Assembly: GCA_003538495.1 (NCBI GenBank)
Contig: DPSD01000658.1
Span: 1-11,308 of the forward strand
DNA: 11,308 bases
Direction of reading: 5' to 3'
From: Accumulibacter sp.
Lineage (GTDB): Bacteria > Pseudomonadota > Gammaproteobacteria > Burkholderiales > Rhodocyclaceae
Below the pieces are notes generated by a model. That model worked only from the letters and a program-made list of their open reading frames with translations, had not been told where the DNA came from and did not search any database. A program made the translations under genes and the position numbers. Below, in pieces: positions 6,024-11,308 of the stretch (its first letter is position 1; each line of letters begins with the position of its first letter).

Positions 6024-6797
6024 TTGGCCGCGGTGGCGGCAGCGATCGTCGCGGGCCGCGCCGCGTCGATGACCGCCCCGCACGAGAGCGCGCTGTTCGG
6101 CGAGGTGCCGGTGCTGATCGTCCGCCCTGGCGGAGCGGATGGAGCGGCGAGCCGGGGGAAGGCAACAGCCCTGCCGACCGTCGTGTGGTTTCACGGTTTT
6201 GGCGCCGACAAGGAACGCCACCTGCCCGAGTTACAGCGCTTTGCCGCGGCGGGTCTGCTGGCGATCGGAGTCGATGCGGTCGGTCACGGGCAGCGGCGGC
6301 TGCCTGACTTCGAGCGCCTGGTCGCGCGCTCGCCGAGCGCAAGCGCTGCCCTGTTCGAGTCGTTGCTGGCGCAAACGGTCGCCGAGGTGCCGCGCTTGAT
6401 CGATACTCTGGTCGACCGCGGGCTGACTGACCCGCAGCGGATCCATGTCGCCGGGGTGTCGATGGGGGGCTGCATCGTCTATGGCGCGATTGCCGCCGAT
6501 CGGCGCGTCGGCGCCGCTGCCGCGCTGCTGGGGTCGCCTGCCTGGCTGTGCCCGGACGGTGTTGATTTCCCGCTCGATCGCTTCTTTCCCACCGCGTTGC
6601 TGTCGATTGCCGCCGAGAATGACGCGGTCGTCCCGCCGCCAGCGGCGCAGGCCTTGCACCAGCGCCTCGTCCCTGCCTACGCTCGGCAGCCGGACCGTCT
6701 CCGCTACCGCGTCATCCCGGGTGCGTCGCATCTCATGCTCCCGGAGCAGTGGGCCGGCGCTGTCGGGCAGGCCAGCGCGTGGCTTTCCCGCTTCTGA
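6024..6797 (+). CDS. Alpha/beta-fold hydrolase (esterase/YjfP-like)
   Basis: A predicted serine esterase or peptidase-like hydrolase of 257 residues from TTG 6024. The fold markers are in order: oxyanion segment WFHGFG (55-60), nucleophile elbow GVSMGG with S146, acid END with D200, and base GASH with H236. The full Ser-Asp-His triad is therefore present. The overall pattern (DAVGHGQRR after strand 4, lid region 92-125) recalls the YjfP/acetyl-xylan-esterase-like group, but the substrate cannot be told. The start is uncertain: TTG 6024 has GGTGAGAG just upstream and overlaps the end of the protease gene's translation zone, while ATG 6069 (residue 16) fits the conserved part but lacks a ribosome site. 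Close spacing to the protease gene suggests translational coupling. No signal peptide is seen. Confidence 0.82.
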   Translation: MAAVAAAIVAGRAASMTAPHESALFGEVPVLIVRPGGADGAASRGKATALPTVVWFHGFGADKERHLPELQRFAAAGLLAIGVDAVGHGQRRLPDFERLVARSPSASAALFESLLAQTVAEVPRLIDTLVDRGLTDPQRIHVAGVSMGGCIVYGAIAADRRVGAAAALLGSPAWLCPDGVDFPLDRFFPTALLSIAAENDAVVPPPAAQALHQRLVPAYARQPDRLRYRVIPGASHLMLPEQWAGAVGQASAWLSRF

Positions 6798-6811
6798 TCC
6801 AGGCGTCGCCG

Positions 6812-6827
6812 GCCAGGGTCTCCTGGC
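6812..6827. repeat. Small hairpin between convergent genes
   Basis: GCCAGG-GTCT-CCTGGC, a six-pair stem with a four-base loop, lies in the 88-base gap between the convergent hydrolase and paaJ genes. There is no T-tract on either strand, so a terminator role is possible but weak. Nothing else is seen in this gap. Confidence 0.3.
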
Positions 6828-6885
6828 GAATGCCGAGGTGCACGCCGCCGATGCCGCCTGCCGATGACCAGCTGGTCGCCGGATT

Positions 6886-8091
6886 TCAGACGCGCTCGAT
6901 GACCATCGCCACGCCTTGCCCAACGCCAACGCACAAGGCGCACAGCGCGTAGCGGCTGCCGCGGCGACGCAGTTCCCAGGTCGCGGTCGTCACCAGGCGT
7001 GCGCCGGTCATACCCAGCGGATGACCGACGGCAATCGCGCCGCCGTTCGGGTTGACGTGCTCGGCCTGGTCGGGGATCGACAGCTCGCGCATGACCGCCA
7101 GGCACTGCGCGGCGAACGCTTCGTTGATTTCGATGACGTCCATCTGGTCCAGCGCGAGCCCCGTCGTCGACAGGACCTTGCGGATAGCGGGGACCGGGCC
7201 GAAGCCCATGAGCCTGGGTGCGACGCCCGCCGCGGCCATCGCCACGATCCGGGCACGCGGCGTCAGGCCGTGCTTCAATGCCGCCGCTTCACTGGCGATG
7301 AGCAGCGCGCAGGAGCCGTCGTTGATTCCCGCCGAGTTGCCGGCGGTAACGCTGAGTGCCGGGCCGTTGATCCCTTCGCGCGTCGCCAGTCGGGCCAGGG
7401 TCATTTCCGGACGCGGGTGCTCGTCGGTATCGATGACCATCGCCTTGCCCTTCTTCGGGCTCATACGTACCGGGATGATTTCGTCGGCAAAGCGCTCGGC
7501 TTGGTTCGCTGCGCCCCAGCGCTGCTGTGAGCGCAGCGCGAAAGCGTCCTGGTCGGCGCGCGAAATGTTGAACCGGGCGGCGACGTTGTCGGCCGTTTGC
7601 GCCATCGAGTGCGTGTCGTGGAGCTTCTTCATCAGCGGGTTGACGAAGCGCCAGCCAAGCGTCGTGTCGTGGATCGCGGCCGTGCGCGAAAAGGCGCTGT
7701 CGGCCTTGGCGATGACGAAGGGGGCGCGCGACATGCTTTCGACCCCGCCGGCAATCATCAGCTCGGCCTCGCCGGCCTTGATCGAGCGCGCGGCCAGGCC
7801 GACTGCGTCGAGGCCCGAGGCGCAGAGCCGGTTGACCGTCGTACCGGCGACCTCGACCGGCAGGCCGGCGAGCAGGCCGGCCATGCGCGCGACGTTGCGG
7901 TTGTCTTCACCGGCCTGGTTGGCACAGCCATAAATGACGTCGTCGACCAGCGACCAGTCGACACCTGGATTGCGTTCGATCAGCGCGCGGATCGGCAGCG
8001 CTGCAAGGTCATCGGCACGAACGCCGGACAGCACGCCGCCATAGCGTCCGATCGGCGTTCGGATGGCGTCACAGATAAAGGCTTCGTTCAT
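6886..8091 (-). CDS. paaJ: 3-oxoadipyl-CoA / 3-oxo-5,6-dehydrosuberyl-CoA thiolase
   Basis: A 401-residue thiolase, the usual length, matching PaaJ/PcaF throughout: start MNEAFICDAIRTPIGRYGG, the segment CANQAGEDNRNVARMA, and end CVGVGQGVAMVIERV. Catalytic residues are visible: acyl-accepting C90 in NRLCASGLD, H357 in VGHPLGMTG, and C387 in CVGVGQG. In the phenylacetate pathway it cleaves acetyl-CoA from 3-oxo-5,6-dehydrosuberyl-CoA and later splits 3-oxoadipyl-CoA into succinyl-CoA and acetyl-CoA. The sequence alone would also allow PcaF of the beta-ketoadipate route; the paaG-paaH-paaI neighbours decide for paaJ. Its ATG overlaps the paaI stop (ATGA, 8088-8091), indicating translational coupling, with AAGGA about 9 bases upstream. 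It is the last paa gene here; no paaK or paaABCDE follows. Confidence 0.93.
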   Translation of the reverse strand: MNEAFICDAIRTPIGRYGGVLSGVRADDLAALPIRALIERNPGVDWSLVDDVIYGCANQAGEDNRNVARMAGLLAGLPVEVAGTTVNRLCASGLDAVGLAARSIKAGEAELMIAGGVESMSRAPFVIAKADSAFSRTAAIHDTTLGWRFVNPLMKKLHDTHSMAQTADNVAARFNISRADQDAFALRSQQRWGAANQAERFADEIIPVRMSPKKGKAMVIDTDEHPRPEMTLARLATREGINGPALSVTAGNSAGINDGSCALLIASEAAALKHGLTPRARIVAMAAAGVAPRLMGFGPVPAIRKVLSTTGLALDQMDVIEINEAFAAQCLAVMRELSIPDQAEHVNPNGGAIAVGHPLGMTGARLVTTATWELRRRGSRYALCALCVGVGQGVAMVIERV

Positions 8092-8684
8092 TTACGGCAT
8101 TCCTTGCGGTGGTCGAGCAGGTGCGCGGTTGCGTCGACGTGGGGACGGGGAGTGGTCGCCAAGGCTTCATGCGGGTTTCCTTCAAGCGCTGGCCGCGGTG
8201 CCCGCCGCCAGCGGGTCGCCGTCGTCGCGGCCTCTAGGCCGGCGATCACTTCACCGGCGATGCGATACGACTTGCCGCGGAAGAGCGCGATCACCTGGCC
8301 GTGATGGTTGCGGATGGTGGTGTCGTAGACGCCGGTCCGTCCCGAAAGCGATCGTTCCTCGCACTCGGCTTCGAGCACTTCGCCCTCGCGTGCCGGCCTG
8401 AGGACGTCGATGTGGCAAGCCGAGGCAACGGCGTTGCGGTTGTAGCTGTTGCAGGCGTAGGCAAAGGTCGAGTCAGCGAAAGTGAACAGATAGCCACCGT
8501 GGCCGATATGGTGGCCATTGACCATGTCTGGTCGATCGCACATCGTCAACCGCGCGTATCCCGGCCGGACAATGAGCAGACGCAGATCAATCAGCTTGCT
8601 GTCCGCGTTGCGGCTGTACATTGCCTGCGCGGTCTGCGCCAGAGCTGCCGCCGGGTCGGCGGCTTCGCCGTCGGGCTCAGCCAT
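8088..8684 (-). CDS. paaI: Hotdog-fold acyl-CoA thioesterase PaaI, with C-terminal extension
   Basis: A 198-residue protein whose first 150 residues are a PaaI hotdog thioesterase. NGHHIGHGG carries N56 and H62, and FADSTFAYAC carries D71, corresponding to the catalytic Asn, His and Asp of E. coli PaaI; GKSYRIAGEVI closes the domain. PaaI hydrolyses stalled hydroxyphenylacetyl-CoA and related dead-end esters, freeing CoA. The family is normally about 140 residues; here about 47 arginine/alanine-rich residues follow the domain and end exactly in the ATGA overlap with paaJ. The extension is not recognised and may simply have arisen by loss of the original stop, kept for coupling. The start ATG 8684 overlaps the paaH stop by 8 bases. 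GGGAAG upstream is a modest ribosome site. Confidence 0.9.
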   Translation of the reverse strand: MAEPDGEAADPAAALAQTAQAMYSRNADSKLIDLRLLIVRPGYARLTMCDRPDMVNGHHIGHGGYLFTFADSTFAYACNSYNRNAVASACHIDVLRPAREGEVLEAECEERSLSGRTGVYDTTIRNHHGQVIALFRGKSYRIAGEVIAGLEAATTATRWRRAPRPALEGNPHEALATTPRPHVDATAHLLDHRKECRK

Positions 8685-10206
8685 GAAAGGGCTTCCCGGA
8701 AAAGACCTTGCGCGCCAGCAACGGCGAGATCCGGTAGCGGTCCTCGCCGTAGCTGGCGGCAAGGTTGGCCAGCACCCGGCGGACCCGCCGCAGACCGATC
8801 TGCTCGGCCCAGGCCAGCGGCCCCAGCGGGTAGTTGGCGCCCAGGCGCATCGCCTGGTCGACGGCGGTCGCGTCGCAGACCTTCTGATTCACCGCGTCGG
8901 CGCCCTCGTTGGCCAGCATGCAGACCGTTCGCATGACCGCCAGGCCGGGCACGTCGGCCAGTTGCGAGACCGCGAAGCCCGCGCCCTGCAGCAGTCCGAC
9001 CGCAGCATCAGCGGCGGCCTGGCTGCACTGTTCGGCGGTGGCGATGGCCAGGCGCGTGGCGCGTCCGTAGTCGAGCGCCAGATCGACCAGTACCGTGTTC
9101 GAAACGCCCTTGCGGGCTGCGCGCTCGCTCGCCGGGCGGCCGTCGGTCACGTACAGCGCCGCGCCGCCGGCTTCGGCGAAGCGACCGTCGGGCGAGGTGT
9201 CGGCACGGTGGAACGGCAGGCCAAGGGTCCGCAGGCGGCTGCTCAGCGCGCTGGCCGGCGGACCGTCGGCGAAGATCTGGACCGCGCACGGAAAAGCCTG
9301 CATCGGCAGGCTGCGCGCTGGCAGCGCGGGCGCGCCTTCGCCGTAACGGTAGAAACCACGTCCGCTCTTGCGGCCGAGAAAGCCGGCAGCGACCAGTTCC
9401 TGCTGAAGCAGCGACGGCGCGTAGCGGGGATCATTGAAAAAGGCGCTCCACACCGACTTGCTTGCCGCCAGGTTGACGTCGAGCCCGATCAGGTCCATCA
9501 GCTCGAAAGGCCCCATGCGAAAGCCGCCAGCTTCGCGGAAGATGGCGTCGAGGGTGGCCGCGTCGGCGGCGCCCTCGGTGAGCAGACGCAGGGCTTCGCC
9601 GTAGTAGGGACGGGCGATGCGATTGACGATGAAACCCGGCGTCGAGCGCGCCATCACCGGGGTCTTGCCCCAGGCCAGCGCGGTGGCGCAAAGCGTTTCG
9701 GCGAGCCTGGCATCGGTGGCCAGCCCGCTGATCACTTCCACCAGCGGCATTCGTGGCGCCGGGTTGAAGAAGTGCAGCCCGGCCAGCCGCTCCGGCGACT
9801 GCAGCGCCGCGGCGATGGCCGTCACCGACAGCGACGCGGTGTTGGTGGCGAACAGACAAGCCGGCGAGACCAGCGCCTCCAGGTCGCGAAACAACTGCTG
9901 TTTGGCAGCAAGGTCTTCGGCGATCGCCTCGATCACCAGGCCGCTGTCGGCGAGCTCGGTGATGCGGGTCGCCGGCAGCAGCCGGGCTGCCGCGGCGCTC
10001 GCGGCTGCGGCGTCGAGTTTTCCCTTGCCAACCAGTTGCGCGAAAGCCCGCTGGACGCCGGCAATCGCCTGGTCGACGGCGCTGGCGCTGGTGTCGAGCA
10101 GTCTGACGCGATGGCCGGCAGCGGCGACCAGCTGCGCGATGCCGCTGCCCATCGCGCCGGTGCCGACGATACTGACGATTTGGTCCTTGGCCAGCGCCTG
10201 GTCCAC
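8677..10206 (-). CDS. paaH: 3-hydroxyadipyl-CoA dehydrogenase (two 3HCDH domains)
   Basis: A 509-residue NAD-dependent 3-hydroxyacyl-CoA dehydrogenase of the PaaH/PaaC type. It oxidises 3-hydroxyadipyl-CoA to 3-oxoadipyl-CoA in the cytosol. An N-terminal Rossmann domain carries VGTGAMGSG (14-22) and D38 for NAD. Substrate residues are S125 (NTASLS), H145 (GLHFFNPAP), E157 and N195 (GFIVNR). The first 3HCDH C-terminal domain ends near GFLGRKSGRGFYRYG; a linker follows, and a second 3HCDH-like domain (about 400-509, NEGADAV...ANYPLGPLAWAEQIG) completes the protein. This two-domain length is normal for PaaH. It starts with GTG at 10206, with AAGGAA about 9 bases upstream. It follows paaG by 40 bases and overlaps paaI by 8, so all are one transcript. 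Confidence 0.93.
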   Translation of the reverse strand: MDQALAKDQIVSIVGTGAMGSGIAQLVAAAGHRVRLLDTSASAVDQAIAGVQRAFAQLVGKGKLDAAAASAAAARLLPATRITELADSGLVIEAIAEDLAAKQQLFRDLEALVSPACLFATNTASLSVTAIAAALQSPERLAGLHFFNPAPRMPLVEVISGLATDARLAETLCATALAWGKTPVMARSTPGFIVNRIARPYYGEALRLLTEGAADAATLDAIFREAGGFRMGPFELMDLIGLDVNLAASKSVWSAFFNDPRYAPSLLQQELVAAGFLGRKSGRGFYRYGEGAPALPARSLPMQAFPCAVQIFADGPPASALSSRLRTLGLPFHRADTSPDGRFAEAGGAALYVTDGRPASERAARKGVSNTVLVDLALDYGRATRLAIATAEQCSQAAADAAVGLLQGAGFAVSQLADVPGLAVMRTVCMLANEGADAVNQKVCDATAVDQAMRLGANYPLGPLAWAEQIGLRRVRRVLANLAASYGEDRYRISPLLARKVFSGKPFHG

Positions 10207-10246
10207 GGTGCCTGTTCCTTTTCCCGTTGCGATTCCGATTCCGATC

Positions 10247-11038
10247 CTATTCGCCGGTGAAGTTCGGCGCGCGCTTGGCGACGAAGGCGGCGACTCCTTC
10301 GCGATAGTCGTCGCTGCGGCCCAGTTCGCGCATCACGTCGCACTCGAGGTCGAGCTGCGTTTCGAGCGGGTTATTGACTCCGGCACGCATCACCTGGCGA
10401 GTGCGCACCAGCGCGCGGGTCGGCGCGCTCGCCAACTGCGCGGCGATCCGGTCGATCGTCGGAGCCAGCTCGTCGTCGTCGACGCAGTCCCAGATCAGTC
10501 CCCAGGCGGCGGCCTTCTCGGCCGGCAGTTTGTCGGCAAGCATCGCCAGGCCGACCGCACGCGCCATGCCGACGCGTTGCGGCAGGAACCAGCTGCCGCC
10601 GGTATCGGGGATCAGCCCGATCTTGCTGAACGCTTGCAGAAAGCTGGCCGAGCGCGCCGCAACGACGATGTCGCAGGCCAGCGCCAGGCTGGCGCCGGCC
10701 CCGGCGGCGATGCCGTTGACCGCGCAGAGGGTCGGCATCCGCAGGTGCTGCAGGCGGCGGACCAGTGGCTTGTAATTCTTTTCGATCGTCGCCGCCAGGT
10801 CAGGCGGCTCGTCGCCGCCGGAAACACCGCGGTCATTGAGATCCTGCCCGGCGCAGAAAGCACGTCCGGCGCCGCTGAGCACCAGCACGCGGGCGCTCAG
10901 ATCGGCAGCCAGCGCGTCGAGCGCCTGGCGGATCTCCTCGTGCATCTGCTCGGTAAAACTGTTCAGGCGATCCGGGCGGTTCAGGGTCAACCGGGCGATT
11001 CCGGCGTCGACGGCGTAGGTGATGGTGGTGAAGTTCAT
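10247..11038 (-). CDS. paaG: 1,2-epoxyphenylacetyl-CoA isomerase
   Basis: A 263-residue crotonase-fold enzyme, aligned end to end with E. coli PaaG (262 residues), from TLNRPDRLNSF to SDDYREGVAAFVAKRAPNFTG. PaaG converts ring-1,2-epoxyphenylacetyl-CoA to oxepin-CoA and later shifts the double bond of 2,3-dehydroadipyl-type intermediates. The oxyanion hole is formed by CAGQD (62-66) and NGIAAGAGA (108-116); the catalytic acid is D145 in GLIPDTGG. It also carries the PaaG-type signature AGQDLNDR. The ATG at 11038 is chosen because the family starts there; only a weak AGCAAG ribosome site precedes it, and translation may depend on the upstream paaN frame, whose stop is 19 bases away. The longer frame from 11197 overlaps paaN and is rejected. 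Confidence 0.94.
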   Translation of the reverse strand: MNFTTITYAVDAGIARLTLNRPDRLNSFTEQMHEEIRQALDALAADLSARVLVLSGAGRAFCAGQDLNDRGVSGGDEPPDLAATIEKNYKPLVRRLQHLRMPTLCAVNGIAAGAGASLALACDIVVAARSASFLQAFSKIGLIPDTGGSWFLPQRVGMARAVGLAMLADKLPAEKAAAWGLIWDCVDDDELAPTIDRIAAQLASAPTRALVRTRQVMRAGVNNPLETQLDLECDVMRELGRSDDYREGVAAFVAKRAPNFTGE

Positions 11039-11057
11039 CGCTTGCTGTTCAATATTC

Positions 11058-11218
11058 TCAGAGATGGTAGCGGCGCTGGACGACGCGGAAGCGGTTGGCG
11101 ACAAAAGCGGCGTCGGCGTACGAGCCGTTGGCGGCGGGGTTGCCGCCAGTGCCATGATAATCCGAGAAGGCGCTCGACTGGTTGACGAAGGAGCCACCGG
11201 TCAGATTGATCGATAAAG
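11058..11218 (-). pseudogene. paaN: 3' remnant of paaN (aldehyde dehydrogenase-type phenylacetate protein)
   Basis: About 54 codons of the C-terminus: LSINLTGGSFVNQSSAFSDY, then HGTGGNPAANGSYADAAFVA and NRFRVVQRRYHL. This pattern is the conserved end of PaaN-type proteins of the phenylacetate pathway. Upstream of about 11219 the similarity stops, the sequence turns AT-rich, and all three frames hit stops within 90 bases (for example TAG at 11276-11274 in the paaN frame). The gene is thus truncated at its 5' side, lacking the catalytic aldehyde-dehydrogenase core, most likely by a mobile-element insertion. The position ahead of paaG and the 19-base gap show it was the preceding gene of the operon. 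An ATG at 11264 exists in frame but has no support as a true start. Confidence 0.72.
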
Positions 11219-11308
11219 TGTCCCCATAGTCAAGACAAATATCAACGCAGTTTAAGTTGTGCATTTGACTTCCCTAGCAGCTGGACGGCGATTCCCCACC
11301 CGCGCCGC
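11219..11308. mobile_element. Probable insertion-sequence end interrupting paaN
   Basis: From TGTCCCCATAGTCAAG at 11219 the sequence is AT-rich, then runs into GC-rich DNA with the segment GTGGGGAATCGCCGTCCAG on the minus strand. Insertion sequences usually start TG and end CA; a TGTCCCC start exactly where paaN similarity ends fits that. The non-coding GGGGAA-type stretch is reminiscent of regions next to IS21-family ends, but the family cannot be fixed from 90 bases. The rest lies outside the window. Confidence 0.4.

Noticed and set aside
6886..8091. Alternative identity as a general acetyl-CoA acetyltransferase (AtoB/PhaA)
   Set aside because: The start RTPIGRYGG, the CANQAGEDNRNVARMA segment and the paa neighbours are specific to the PaaJ/PcaF branch.
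8518..10260. 580-residue plus-strand open frame
   Set aside because: Antisense shadow of paaH in GC-rich DNA; arginine/glutamine/alanine-rich with no recognisable domain, while the minus strand encodes a clear dehydrogenase.
9617..11185. 522-residue plus-strand open frame
   Set aside because: Antisense to paaH and paaG, which are well-supported genes; no motif or ribosome site.

Overview
The window looks like chromosomal DNA from a GC-rich betaproteobacterium. A member of the Rhodocyclales (the Accumulibacter/Azoarcus/Dechloromonas side) is my best guess. That guess rests on three things: a PEP-CTERM/exosortase-type exported protein behind a sigma-54 promoter, a betaproteobacterial-style phenylacetate (paa) cluster, and many insertion-sequence scars. 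It is inference from gene content; no rRNA or marker gene is present.

Layout. (1) Positions 1-196: one end of an insertion sequence, with the first 44 codons of its transposase on the minus strand, running off the window. (2) 197-1245: a stand-alone PEP-CTERM gene with an upstream inverted repeat (288-310), a near-consensus sigma-54 promoter (371-386) and a strong hairpin terminator (1215-1245). (3) 1464-2096, minus: a YcbL-type metallo-beta-lactamase-fold hydrolase. (4) 2334-3256: a divergent pair, a 77-residue CPVC thioredoxin/glutaredoxin-like protein (minus) and a MarR-type regulator with four C-terminal cysteines (plus). Two copies of a 19-bp palindrome lie between them, one over each predicted promoter. 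(5) 3330-4784, plus: a CusS/CopS-like sensor histidine kinase with no response regulator beside it in the window. (6) 4886-6797, plus: an astacin-like (M12A-type) zinc metalloprotease with a C-terminal beta domain but no visible signal peptide, followed 7 nt later by an alpha/beta hydrolase. (7) 11218 down to 6886, minus: the lower phenylacetyl-CoA pathway in the order paaN (3' remnant)-paaG-paaH-paaI-paaJ, tightly packed with overlapping genes. (8) 11219-11308: probable end of a second mobile element that has cut off paaN.

How the genes work together. In the aerobic phenylacetate pathway, PaaG isomerises the ring-epoxide CoA ester to the oxepin. PaaZ or PaaN-type proteins open the ring and oxidise the aldehyde. 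PaaJ, PaaG (second role) and PaaH then carry the chain to acetyl-CoA and succinyl-CoA, and PaaI clears dead-end CoA esters. Here the paaN end of the operon is broken and no paaK, paaABCDE or paaR is visible, so this copy may be a decaying or displaced part of the pathway, or may lean on copies elsewhere.

The most distinctive local system is the MarR/thioredoxin-like pair: a cysteine-rich regulator, a small dithiol protein, two matching operators and a probably leaderless regulator mRNA. The PEP-CTERM gene is the second item of interest because its whole sigma-54 control region can be read from the sequence. I see no CRISPR array, rRNA or tRNA.
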